A DNA stretch of 13,134 bases from F1-60-MAGs027 sp044344715 (GCA_044344715.1 JBIJCI010000046.1:1-13134), one strand, 5' to 3'. Counted from the stretch's first letter, positions 1-6,956 are shown. Translations and numbers: made by a program. Notes: a model not told the origin generated them from the sequence alone.

Positions 1-592
1 GAACCCGCACGTCGACGCCCTGTTCGGAAACCATCGAGATAGTCCGCAACGGCATGGTGCCGCCGACCCGCACGGAGGCACCGTCCTTGGCCATGCCGAA
101 CGAGCGGGTCTTCACCTGCTGTTCGACAAGGAAGACGAGCGGCACGATCGTGTCGAGCGAACGGTCGGTGATGCCGCGGTGGTCGCGGTACACGAAGAGG
201 AAGCAATCCCATGCACCGCAGCGGTAGGTGGTGCCGCCCGTGGTGACGGATTCACGAACGGTGAAGGTGAGCGGTGCAGCCGCCGACTGCGAGCCGCGCG
301 CTCCGTCCATCGTCGCCCAGATCATGACGTCGGTCTCCTGGAGGCTGCCGTTGCACTTGAGACCGGTGATGGAGCGTTGGCCGATCTCCGGTCGGTAGCA
401 CTGCTGGATGTAGACGCCCTGCGTGGCGGGAACGTTCGCAAGGCGCACTTCGATTGCATCGCCGTCCACGAGCGAAATCTGACGACTCAGCGAGACGGCG
501 AGCGTGGCCGAGGCGGGTGATGCGACCGCGAGCGGTGCAACGAGCGCGGATGAGCCGGCGAGCACGAGGACGAGTCGGCGGAAGCGGTTCAT
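1..592 (-). CDS. Exported neocarzinostatin-like domain protein (3' end outside window)
   Basis: The ATG at 592-590 is preceded by a perfect AGGAGG (601-606) at 8-nt spacing, and the frame stays open to the left edge (197 codons, C-terminus missing). Residues 1-29 form a Sec signal peptide: MNRFRR, a hydrophobic core, then PASA before the likely cleavage site. Residues 30 to about 157 resemble the neocarzinostatin (NCS) family: a short beta-rich domain with Cys65/Cys80 (motif VYIQQC) and a C-x4-C pair, Cys125/Cys130 (CGAWDC), like the two NCS disulfides. The tail after about residue 160 (MAKDGASVRVGGTMPLR) may begin another domain. It lies 12 nt downstream of a paralogous lipoprotein gene, so the two are probably co-transcribed and translationally coupled. 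The protein is exported. Its ligand is unknown; the neighbouring heme importer suggests iron or heme capture, which is inference. Family call by motif only. Confidence 0.72.
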   Translation of the reverse strand, partial: MNRFRRLVLVLAGSSALVAPLAVASPASATLAVSLSRQISLVDGDAIEVRLANVPATQGVYIQQCYRPEIGQRSITGLKCNGSLQETDVMIWATMDGARGSQSAAAPLTFTVRESVTTGGTTYRCGAWDCFLFVYRDHRGITDRSLDTIVPLVFLVEQQVKTRSFGMAKDGASVRVGGTMPLRTISMVSEQGVDVRV

Positions 593-600
593 GTCGGGGT

Positions 601-606
601 CCTCCT
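601..606 (-). promoter_or_regulatory. Shine-Dalgarno overlapping the upstream stop codon
   Basis: AGGAGG on the minus strand lies 8 nt before the ATG at 592. The upstream gene's stop TAG (607-605) shares bases with it, giving TAGGAGG. This places the ribosome binding site inside the terminating codon and suggests translational coupling of the two NCS-like genes. Confidence 0.75.
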
Positions 607-1312
607 AGGAATTGCCGTTGAAACTGACCGGTACGAAGACGTCCTGTGAACGGTCGTCGCGCCGCGTGTGATCGGCGAAAGCCACCACACCGCAGGGTTC
701 CCTGGTGCAGTCGATCTCGTCGCCGATCGCTCGCGCCAACAAAGTTACGGAGAACGAGCCGTCGGCAGCGAAGGGGACGGTGAGACCTTTGGCATACGCC
801 GGCGGATTCGACGAGACCCATTCCGAAACCGGGGACGATCCGTCGATGTTGACGCCGCCGACACAACGACGGGACGCTGTCCACGCGGCCTGGTTGCACA
901 CGATCACATATATGCCCTTCGTGACGTCGAATCCGGTGCCGCGCACGGTGACACGCGTACCTGCTGCGTCGAGTGCCGTCGTTTGCGACACGCTGAGTCT
1001 CGGCGTACCCGTCGGTCGCGGCACCGTACTCGACGGCGGCACGGTCGTCGGTGGCACGGTCGTCGTCGACGCCGTCGTCGTCGACTGCGGAGCTGTGGTC
1101 GTGGACGATTCGGGGGCCGAGATCGTGGTTGGTTCGGGAGCGGATGTCGTGGTCGACTCCACCGCGGAGCGCGGTGCCATGGTCGTGGTCGTTTCGACAA
1201 CCAATGTCGTGGTCGACTCGAGCGACGCCTCGGTGGCGCCGTCGGATGCACCGCCGCAGGCAGAAACGGTGGCGAGGCACGCGACGCTGAACGCCAGTAA
1301 CGAACGTCTCAC
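605..1312 (-). CDS. Lipoprotein with Thr/Pro-rich stalk and neocarzinostatin-like domain
   Basis: I start this gene at GTG 1312-1310, not at the longer in-frame ATG at 1456, because residues 1-19 then form a lipoprotein signal peptide (MRRSLLAFS, hydrophobic core, lipobox VSAC with Cys19). The longer version would overlap hmuT on the other strand. The product is 235 aa. Residues about 24-100 are a low-complexity stalk of Thr/Ser/Pro/Ala with repeated TTT and AP units, typical of surface-exposed spacers. Residues about 104-235 match the neocarzinostatin-like Ig fold: VTVRGTGF, then Cys139/Cys150 (C-x10-C), Cys202/Cys207 in DCTREPCGVVAFADH, and a terminal VPVSFN strand. Neocarzinostatin itself has DCTTAAC and VAISFN at these points, as I recall it. 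It is divergent from hmuT and first in a two-gene operon. Function unknown; surface capture of heme or a siderophore is inferred from context only. Confidence 0.8.
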   Translation of the reverse strand: MRRSLLAFSVACLATVSACGGASDGATEASLESTTTLVVETTTTMAPRSAVESTTTSAPEPTTISAPESSTTTAPQSTTTASTTTVPPTTVPPSSTVPRPTGTPRLSVSQTTALDAAGTRVTVRGTGFDVTKGIYVIVCNQAAWTASRRCVGGVNIDGSSPVSEWVSSNPPAYAKGLTVPFAADGSFSVTLLARAIGDEIDCTREPCGVVAFADHTRRDDRSQDVFVPVSFNGNS

Positions 1313-1344
1313 GCCCGCGCTTCGGCGCCGACGGGCGGCGCTCG

Positions 1345-1350
1345 TACCCT
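1345..1350 (+). promoter_or_regulatory. -10 element for hmuT (leaderless type)
   Basis: TACCCT lies 5 nt before GTG 1356 and 8 nt before ATG 1359, so transcription would begin at or very near the start codon. On the opposite strand TACGAG (1346-1341) shares the central TA. It could be a weaker -10 for the divergent lipoprotein gene, leaving a leader of about 20 nt. No AT-rich Fur-box-like palindrome is visible in the 1313-1358 gap. Confidence 0.45.
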
Positions 1351-1358
1351 TGAGCGTG

Positions 1359-2348
1359 ATGGTGCGGCGGGCGTGGGTGGTGGGCTCGTTGCTCGTCATG
1401 GCGGTGGTTGGTTGCGGCACCCCGCCGGAGTCCGGCCCCGGCGATGCCGCGTTCATTCTGTCTGGTGACTACCCGCTCCCGCTCGTCGAGGGTGAGGAGT
1501 CGGCCATGCCGACCGTCACGACGGGTGGCGACGGGGTGCAGGTCGAGGTGACCGATACGTCACGGATCATCGTCCTCAACCAGGCGATCGCCGAGATCGT
1601 GGTGTCGCTCGGTATGCAAACGTCGATCATCGGTCGTGATGCGACGACCACCATCGACTCGCTCGCCGACGTTGCAGAGGTGAGCAACGGTCACGACATC
1701 AGCGCCGAGAGCGTGTTGTCGCTGCGCCCGACCGTCGTCATCGGCGACACACGTACCGGACCACCCGAGGTGATCGAGCAGTTGCGCGGGGCCGGGGTTC
1801 CGGTGCTCCTCGCGCCCGAGGTTTGGACGCTCTCCGAGCTGCCTCTACGTGTTCGGATGATCGCCGCGGCACTCGGTGTTCCCGGTGCGGGTGAGCGCCT
1901 GGTCGCGCTCAGCGAAACGGCGATCACCAACGCACTGGAGGGAGTCGGTACGTTCGCCTCGGTACCGCGTGTCGCGTTCCTCTACGTTCGCGGCACCGCC
2001 TCGGTATACCTGCTCGGCGGATCCGGCTCGGGTGCCGACGAGCTCGTCGCTGCCGCCGGTGGAATCGACGTCGGCGCGTCGAACGGTCTCGCAGCGTTCA
2101 CCCCGCTTACCGCAGAAGCAATCGTGCAGGCCGACCCCGACGTACTGCTCGTGATGACGAGGGGTCTCGACTCGGTGGGCGGCATCGACGGTCTGCTCGC
2201 GCTGCCGGGAGTCTCCAGCACGCGGGCGGCGACGGCGCGGGCCGTGATCGCCGTCGACGACGACCTACTACTCTCGTTCGGTCCGCGCACGGGAGCCCTC
2301 ATCGCCCGTCTCGCCGAGATCCTCGATACGTACAGCAGCGACACATGA
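1359..2348 (+). CDS. hmuT: Heme ABC transporter substrate-binding lipoprotein HmuT
   Basis: This 329-aa class III periplasmic-binding protein delivers heme to the HmuUV importer from the outer face of the membrane. Residues 1-19 are a lipoprotein signal (MVRRAWVVGS..., lipobox VVGC, Cys19). Family segments in order are RIIVLNQAIAEIVVSLG (69-85), IIGRDATT, ISAESVLSLRPTVVIGD, AFLYVRGTASVYLLGG (206-221), GLDSVGGIDGLLALPGV (269-285) and LSFGPRTGALI. In corynebacterial HmuT, one His and one Tyr are axial heme ligands. Here His112 is the only histidine in the whole protein and sits just before SAESVL; Tyr217 (or Tyr209) is the likely partner. GTG 1356 and GTG 1362 are alternative starts. A longer in-frame extension reaching back to 705 is the antisense shadow of the stalk gene. 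The stop overlaps the hmuU start (ATGA). Confidence 0.88.
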   Translation: MVRRAWVVGSLLVMAVVGCGTPPESGPGDAAFILSGDYPLPLVEGEESAMPTVTTGGDGVQVEVTDTSRIIVLNQAIAEIVVSLGMQTSIIGRDATTTIDSLADVAEVSNGHDISAESVLSLRPTVVIGDTRTGPPEVIEQLRGAGVPVLLAPEVWTLSELPLRVRMIAAALGVPGAGERLVALSETAITNALEGVGTFASVPRVAFLYVRGTASVYLLGGSGSGADELVAAAGGIDVGASNGLAAFTPLTAEAIVQADPDVLLVMTRGLDSVGGIDGLLALPGVSSTRAATARAVIAVDDDLLLSFGPRTGALIARLAEILDTYSSDT

Positions 2349-3376
2349 CCGAAGCCCGACGCACCAGCCTCCCTGCAGTCGGCGTATTCCTCGCGGTGCT
2401 CCTTGCACTCACGATGCTTCTCTCCCTTGCGTCCGGGGCGTTCCGCATATCGCTGCCCGACCTGCTCGGCATCATCGGTGACGGCCCGCGCCGCGACTCC
2501 ACCGACATCGTGGCGCACAACGTGTTCTGGCAGGTGCGGCTCCCCCGGGTAATCCTGGCGATGGTCGTCGGCTCGAGCCTCGCGGTTGCCGGCGTCATCA
2601 TGCAGGGCATCTTCCGCAACCCGCTCGCCGAACCAGCGACGGTCGGTGTGTCCGCCGGTGCGGCCGTCGGTGCGGTGATCGCCATCATCGTCGGGCTCAA
2701 CTCGCTGCCGCTCGGTGTACAGATCGCGGCATTCGTCGGCGGAACGCTCTCGACTGCACTCGTCTACGTGCTCTCGAGATACGAGGGGAAGACCGAGGTC
2801 GTCACGCTCATCCTCACCGGAATCGCCATCAACGCCTTCGCCGGTGCGGTGATCGGCTTCGCCGTGTTCGTCGCAGACGACGACGAGATCCGCTCCGTCA
2901 CCTTCTGGAGTCTCGGCACGCTCGGACTCGCCACGTGGAAGGCGGTCGGCGCGGTGATTCCCCTCGCCGTCATCGGCATGCTGGTCAGCGCCAGGTTCTC
3001 GCGGGTGCTCGACACGCTCGCGCTCGGTGACCGGTCGGCGGCACACCTCGGGGTGCGCGTCGAGCGGGTACGCCTGCAGGCGATCGCCGTCGTCGGACTG
3101 CTCGCTTCGAGCGCGGTCGCCGCCACGGGGATGATCGCGTTCGTCGGCCTGCTCGTGCCGCACATCATGCGGATCGTGCTCGGACCACGGCACCAGCACC
3201 TGCTGTGGACGGCGGCGCTGCTCGGCGCGAGCGTCACGCTGTTGGCAGACCTCGCAGCACGCACGCTGCTGTCCCCCGCCGAACTCCCGTTGGGTGTGGT
3301 CACTGCGTTGATCGGCGCACCGTTCTTCCTCCTGTTGCTTCGCAGCACCCGACGCAGCCAGGGGGGCTGGGCATGA
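2345..3376 (+). CDS. hmuU: Heme ABC transporter permease HmuU (FecCD family)
   Basis: A 343-aa inner-membrane permease of the FecCD/BtuC family that forms the heme channel with HmuV. Hydrophobic segments run through the sequence, about nine or ten in all, starting at residues 10-31. Family hallmarks are visible: RLPRVILAMVVGSSLAVAG (65-83), QGIFRNPLAEPATVGVSAGA (87-106), the cytoplasmic coupling region GDRSAAHLGVRV (228-239), GMIAFVGLLVPHIMR (262-276) and the C-terminal ELPLGVVTALIGAPFF (313-328). Length is normal for the family. The start codon overlaps the hmuT stop by four bases, and its stop overlaps the hmuV start the same way. With no independent Shine-Dalgarno visible, translation is probably coupled. 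The heme assignment depends on HmuT; by sequence alone it could serve a siderophore or cobalamin. Confidence 0.88.
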   Translation: MTEARRTSLPAVGVFLAVLLALTMLLSLASGAFRISLPDLLGIIGDGPRRDSTDIVAHNVFWQVRLPRVILAMVVGSSLAVAGVIMQGIFRNPLAEPATVGVSAGAAVGAVIAIIVGLNSLPLGVQIAAFVGGTLSTALVYVLSRYEGKTEVVTLILTGIAINAFAGAVIGFAVFVADDDEIRSVTFWSLGTLGLATWKAVGAVIPLAVIGMLVSARFSRVLDTLALGDRSAAHLGVRVERVRLQAIAVVGLLASSAVAATGMIAFVGLLVPHIMRIVLGPRHQHLLWTAALLGASVTLLADLAARTLLSPAELPLGVVTALIGAPFFLLLLRSTRRSQGGWA

Positions 3377-4134
3377 CGACCGCACTCGTCGCCCGGCAAG
3401 TCTGCGTCACGCGCGGCAGCGCCCGACTGCTCGACGGCGTCGACATCGAGGTGCGGTCGGGTGAATTCGTGGCGGTGCTCGGACCGAACGGTGCCGGAAA
3501 GTCAACGTTGCTCGGGGCGATCGCCGGTGACTTCCCGGTCAGCTCGGGCGGCGTGACGATCGATGACCGACCGATCGGCGGGTTCGCGCCGCGCGATCTC
3601 GCGCGCATGCGTGCGGTACTTCCACAACAGATCGTCATTTCGTTCCCCTTCACGGTGCGCGAGGTGGTGGCAATGGGACGCAACCCGTGGCTCGACGAGC
3701 ACGACGACGAGAGGATCGACGCCGCGATGCGCCGGCTCGACGTCGACTCGTTGAGCCGGCGCACGTACCAGACACTGTCGGTCGGCGAGCAGGCCCGCGT
3801 GTCGATGGCCCGGGTACTCGCACAGGACACCCCCCTGCTGTTGCTCGACGAGCCGACCGCGGTGCTCGACATCGGCCAGCAGGAGCGTTTCCTCGCCGTT
3901 GCGCGTTCGCTCGTCGACGAGGGTCGTGGTGTGGTTGCGGTGTTGCACGATCTCAACGTGGCGATGCGTTTCGCATCGCGCGTCGTGGTGCTCCACGAGG
4001 GTCGATGCGTAGCCAGCGGAGAGCCCCGGTCGGTGCTCACGCCAACCCTGCTCTCCAACGTGTACCACCAGAGGATTCGCGTGGAGAACACCACCGACGG
4101 GCGACCCGTCATCTTCCCCGACAACCGGGACTGA
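3373..4134 (+). CDS. hmuV: Heme ABC transporter ATP-binding protein HmuV
   Basis: This 253-aa ATPase powers HmuTU import from the cytoplasmic face. Visible motifs are Walker A GPNGAGKST (37-45), Q-loop around Gln85-Gln86 (LPQQ), signature LSVGEQ (136-141, Val replacing the usual second Gly), Walker B LLLLDEP (155-161), D-loop region AVLD and switch His192 (LHDLN). The start at ATG 3373 overlaps the hmuU stop (ATGA) and has a G-rich AGGGGGG stretch about 7 nt upstream. A longer reading frame back to 3205 lies inside hmuU and is rejected. Met100-Trp106 (MGRNPWL) matches the usual MGRxPH/W segment of FecE/HmuV ATPases. It is last in the operon and followed by a GC hairpin. Confidence 0.88.
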   Translation: MTTALVARQVCVTRGSARLLDGVDIEVRSGEFVAVLGPNGAGKSTLLGAIAGDFPVSSGGVTIDDRPIGGFAPRDLARMRAVLPQQIVISFPFTVREVVAMGRNPWLDEHDDERIDAAMRRLDVDSLSRRTYQTLSVGEQARVSMARVLAQDTPLLLLDEPTAVLDIGQQERFLAVARSLVDEGRGVVAVLHDLNVAMRFASRVVVLHEGRCVASGEPRSVLTPTLLSNVYHQRIRVENTTDGRPVIFPDNRD

Positions 4135-4138
4135 ATCC

Positions 4139-4155
4139 CGCCGCAGGATGCGGCG
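4139..4155. terminator. GC-rich hairpin between convergent genes
   Basis: A perfect 7-bp inverted repeat, CGCCGCA (4139-4145), loop GGA, TGCGGCG (4149-4155), lies 5 nt after the hmuV stop and 9 nt after the end of the convergent hydrolase gene. There is no strong U-tract on either side, as is common for terminators in high-GC actinobacteria. It could serve both strands. Confidence 0.6.
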
Positions 4156-4164
4156 TCGATGTAC

Positions 4165-5097
4165 CTAGTGGGCCGCTTCGATGGCCGCCATGCGCCGGAA
4201 CTGCTCGACCACGTCGGGGCTCTGGTGCTGCGGGTTGCGCGAGCGGTACACGGCGTCGACGTTGACGCACACCCGGCCGAACTCGCCCCACGCACCGAAA
4301 TTGCCGAGCGCGATGTCGCGGGCTGCATCGAACGCATCCATCCCGGCATCCTGACGGGCCGATGCCTCGCGGAGGACGTAGTCGAGGTAGTCGCGCACCT
4401 GCGCCACACCGACGTTGTCGGTGATCGGTCCGTGGCCCGGCACCACGACCTCGGCCCCGAGACCGGCGATCAGGTCGCACGCCGCGATCCAGTTCTCGAG
4501 CGGACCGGCCCACACGATCGGCGTGCCGTTGATGAAGAGGATGTCGCCGGTATACACGACCCTGGCGTCGGGAACGTGCACGATCACGTCACCGTTCGTG
4601 TGCGCCGGTCCCACTTCGATCAGTTCGACGAGCCGTCCCGCCACGTCGACGTCGAGACGACCCTCGAACGTACGGGTCGGGGGCGTGAGCGTGATGCCGT
4701 CGAAGTCGAAGTCACCGAAGAAGCGTCGGAACAGCTCGCCCACCTCGCCCGGTGCCTTGTTCAAGGCGGCGAGCATGGCCGGTGGAACGTGTTGCATCTC
4801 CTCGGCGGCCGACTTCGAGGCGATGATCTCGGCGTTCGGCACGCGCTCGTTGCCGTAGCAGTGGTCGCCGTTGGCATGGGTGTTGACCACCGTGGCCACC
4901 GGCGCGGTGCGGGTGAGCGGCTGCATCGTCGCGAGCATCGCGTCGGTGAGCTTCAGGTCGAACAGCGTGTCGACGAGCAGCGACCGGCCGTCACCGACGA
5001 TCAATCCGGCGTTGCTGTAGCCCCAACCACCATCCGGTTGAAGGTACGCGTGACAACCGTCGGCGATCTCCTGGACTCCGAGGCGGTACTCGAACAT
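4165..5097 (-). CDS. Metallo-beta-lactamase-fold hydrolase with HxNxDH site
   Basis: A 310-aa cytoplasmic protein (no signal peptide) of the MBL-fold hydrolase superfamily, glyoxalase-II-like in layout. Metal-site motifs in order are THANGDHCYGN (His74, Asn76, Asp78, His79), GPAHTNGD (His166), VYTGDILF (Asp185) and VVPGHGP (His222). The canonical first motif is HxHxDH; here the second His is Asn76, which would change one ligand of metal site 1. The family hydrolyses esters, thioesters, lactones or phosphodiesters; the substrate cannot be told from sequence. The start at ATG 5097-5095 is supported by the conserved N-terminal strand and by a TACACT -10 six bases upstream, implying a leaderless mRNA. 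It is divergent from a DinB-fold gene, and their upstream-most ATG codons overlap by two bases. Confidence 0.85.
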   Translation of the reverse strand: MFEYRLGVQEIADGCHAYLQPDGGWGYSNAGLIVGDGRSLLVDTLFDLKLTDAMLATMQPLTRTAPVATVVNTHANGDHCYGNERVPNAEIIASKSAAEEMQHVPPAMLAALNKAPGEVGELFRRFFGDFDFDGITLTPPTRTFEGRLDVDVAGRLVELIEVGPAHTNGDVIVHVPDARVVYTGDILFINGTPIVWAGPLENWIAACDLIAGLGAEVVVPGHGPITDNVGVAQVRDYLDYVLREASARQDAGMDAFDAARDIALGNFGAWGEFGRVCVNVDAVYRSRNPQHQSPDVVEQFRRMAAIEAAH

Positions 5098-5103
5098 GGC
5101 GTC

Positions 5104-5113
5104 AGTGTACGCT
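5104..5113. promoter_or_regulatory. Symmetric bidirectional -10 element (two leaderless promoters)
   Basis: The 10-mer AGTGTACGCT is an imperfect palindrome around GTAC. Read on the plus strand it gives TACGCT (5108-5113), six bases before GTG 5120. Read on the minus strand it gives TACACT (5109-5104), six bases before ATG 5097. The two TANNNT hexamers share the central TA and have the same distance to their start codons. Confidence 0.5.
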
Positions 5114-5119
5114 CGCGAC

Positions 5120-5686
5120 GTGTCCGACCTGGTCCTGGATTCGCTACGACGGCGTATGCGCGCGATCTTCTCGCTCTACGAGGAAGCGACGTCGACCATG
5201 GACGTCTCGCACGTGAACCATCGCGAACGCGACGACGTGTTGCCGATCGCCTTCAGCCTGTTCCACATCGTCAACATGATCGACGCATCGCTGATGTTGC
5301 TGAACGGCGGGCCGCCGCTGTGGAACGACCAATGGGCGTCGCGCGTGAACCCCACCGTTGCCGACCACGGCAAGCACCGCACCGTGGAAGAAATGGTGCA
5401 CCAGCGGATCGGCGACTACGAGGCGTTCAAGGACTACATGTCGCAGGTGTTCGGTCGTGTCGAGGCATGGCTCGGCGAACTCGGGCCCGACGACCTCGGT
5501 CGCGTCATCTTTGCCAAGCCGTACCCGCCGCAGATCGCCACGACGTTCTCGGCCCGCGTCGGCGGGAACGACGGCATCACCGTATTGGACGGTGTGGAGT
5601 GCTGGATCTACCAACATGCGCTGCGGCACATGGGCGAGATCGAGTACGCGCGTCACCTGGTGGGCTTGCGCGGCATGACCTCGTAG
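5120..5686 (+). CDS. DinB-fold (four-helix) putative metal-dependent enzyme
   Basis: A 188-aa protein of the DinB/YfiT-like metal-binding superfamily, mostly helical. The expected metal triad is visible: His49 in FSLFHIVNM, then His166 and His170 in YQHALRHMGEIEYARH. Family members include thiol-dependent transferases (mycothiol and bacillithiol enzymes) and many proteins of unknown role, so no reaction is assigned. I prefer GTG 5120 because TACGCT (5108-5113) ends six bases before it. The in-frame ATG at 5096 would add eight residues and overlaps the start codon of the divergent hydrolase gene by two bases. The 3' end converges on the beta-propeller gene with a hairpin in between. Confidence 0.75.
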   Translation: MSDLVLDSLRRRMRAIFSLYEEATSTMDVSHVNHRERDDVLPIAFSLFHIVNMIDASLMLLNGGPPLWNDQWASRVNPTVADHGKHRTVEEMVHQRIGDYEAFKDYMSQVFGRVEAWLGELGPDDLGRVIFAKPYPPQIATTFSARVGGNDGITVLDGVECWIYQHALRHMGEIEYARHLVGLRGMTS

Positions 5687-5706
5687 CGCGGAGCGCCCTT
5701 CGACAC

Positions 5707-5721
5707 GTAGCGGCGCGCTAC
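5707..5721. terminator. Hairpin at convergent junction
   Basis: GTAGCG (5707-5712), loop GCG, CGCTAC (5716-5721) forms a perfect 6-bp stem 20 nt after the DinB-fold gene. It spans the stop codon of the convergent propeller gene. No U-tract follows. Confidence 0.45.
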
Positions 5722-6950
5722 ACGACACACACGCGACTGATCCCGAGCATGCTGCACCAGTAGAAGTCGCGGCGCGACCCGCATGCCGGGAACACCACCG
5801 ACTGGATGGGCGAACCCGTATCGACGCGCGCCTTCTCCGCTCCGGTTTCAATGTCGCGAACCACCACCTGTTCCACGCCCCGATCGGCATCGTGGTGCGC
5901 GCCCACCACCTCGCCCGAATCCGGGTACAGCAACATGTGCGAACCATGGTTCTGCTCGTGCGACCAGACCTTCGTCATCGTGCCGTCGTCGTAGCGGAAC
6001 CCGGCGAGCACACCGTTGCCGCTGTCGAAGCCCACGACCACCCGACGACGGGTGTCGACCACCGGCGGGTTCGCCACCACACCACCAGGAAGTCCGCAGA
6101 TCTCGGCGAAGGCAACGTGCGACGTTCCGAGGTCGACCCGCACCAGGTGGAGCGGGGCGGTCGCGGTGCCGACGCCGCGCAGCGTGCCGGCGAACCGGTG
6201 CGTCGACTCACCGTTGTCGAGGAACCATGCACTGCCATCGGCGATCACCGCATCCCAGCCGAACCCCTGGCCATCGAAGTGCCGGTAGCCGGCGCGGAAA
6301 CCGTCCGGAACGAGCCGCACACCGTCCCAGCGCGCGCGGAGCAACGACGACGTGCCGACGACGTACACGTCGGCACCGTCGGCCGACAGCCGAGCAATCG
6401 ACGCCTCCGGTAGCTGCAGCGTGCCGACGATCCGCAGAGTGCCGGGCTCGAGCACGACGAGTTCGGTGGCCTCGTACGGCTCGGTGAGCTCGTGGCCGGG
6501 TCGCGAACCGGAGAAGTCCTTCGTAACCAGGTGACCATCCGGGAGCACGACGAAACTGTTGTACGGACGGTTGCGTGGCAGCTCGCACGAGGCGACGCAC
6601 CGCAGGTCGCGGGTCAAGCGGTGCGCATGGTTGCCGAACACCACGTAGAGGTCGCCGTCATCGTGCACGGCAATACCACCGGGCCACGCCGGTCCGCCGC
6701 GGAGCCGGTCGCTCGTCGCGATCGTTTCCAGACTCACCGGGTCGAGCCGTTCCACCCACGACTCGGCACCGTCGCCGCCGGTATGGCACAGCACGAACAA
6801 CTCGTCGGGGGTGGGGCTCACCACCATCGTCACCACCATCATCGGACGACTGGTGACGTGCAGCCGTTCGTTCGGCTGAAGATTCAGTGACGCGCCAGCG
6901 ACCCACTGTTGGCGTTGTGGTCCGCCGTCCTCGGATAGCCACGCGACCAC
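5718..6950 (-). CDS. Putative beta-propeller protein of unknown function
   Basis: A 410-aa soluble protein without signal peptide or membrane segments. The sequence consists of repeated short beta-strand blocks of the kind GGIAVHDDGDLYVVFGN (90-106), SFVVLPDGHLVTKDF, LVVLEPGTLRIVGTL, SADGADVYVVGTSSLLR, SHMLLYPDSGEVVGAHH and VVVRDIETGAEKARV. This fits a six- to eight-bladed propeller of the YVTN/PQQ/NHL type. No catalytic motif is recognised. Several Trp and Cys residues occur near the C-terminus (FPACGSRRDFYWCSMLG). The GTG start at 6950-6948 is chosen because TAGGGT (6962-6957) ends six bases upstream, implying a leaderless mRNA. It lies downstream of the stress-protein gene on the same strand but seems to have its own promoter. 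It may be a scaffold or sugar/quinone-linked enzyme; function not assigned. Confidence 0.72.
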   Translation of the reverse strand: MVAWLSEDGGPQRQQWVAGASLNLQPNERLHVTSRPMMVVTMVVSPTPDELFVLCHTGGDGAESWVERLDPVSLETIATSDRLRGGPAWPGGIAVHDDGDLYVVFGNHAHRLTRDLRCVASCELPRNRPYNSFVVLPDGHLVTKDFSGSRPGHELTEPYEATELVVLEPGTLRIVGTLQLPEASIARLSADGADVYVVGTSSLLRARWDGVRLVPDGFRAGYRHFDGQGFGWDAVIADGSAWFLDNGESTHRFAGTLRGVGTATAPLHLVRVDLGTSHVAFAEICGLPGGVVANPPVVDTRRRVVVGFDSGNGVLAGFRYDDGTMTKVWSHEQNHGSHMLLYPDSGEVVGAHHDADRGVEQVVVRDIETGAEKARVDTGSPIQSVVFPACGSRRDFYWCSMLGISRVCVV

Positions 6951-6956
6951 GTCGCG

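Noticed and set aside
705..1358. In-frame N-terminal extension of hmuT on the plus strand
   Set aside because: It is antisense to the stalk lipoprotein, lacks family similarity, and would bury the lipoprotein signal at 1359.
1313..1358. Fur box in the hmuT/lipoprotein promoter gap
   Set aside because: The gap is GC-rich with no GATAAT-type inverted repeat, so no site can be supported.
1982..3385. Long minus-strand open frame (467 codons) opposite hmuT/hmuU
   Set aside because: Composition is Arg/Asp/His-rich with no domain logic; it mirrors the codon bias of the real genes on the other strand.
4159..5763. Long plus-strand open frame (534 codons) over the MBL hydrolase and DinB-fold genes
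   Set aside because: It is a shadow of the hydrolase on the opposite strand and then out of frame with the DinB-fold gene; no recognisable motif.
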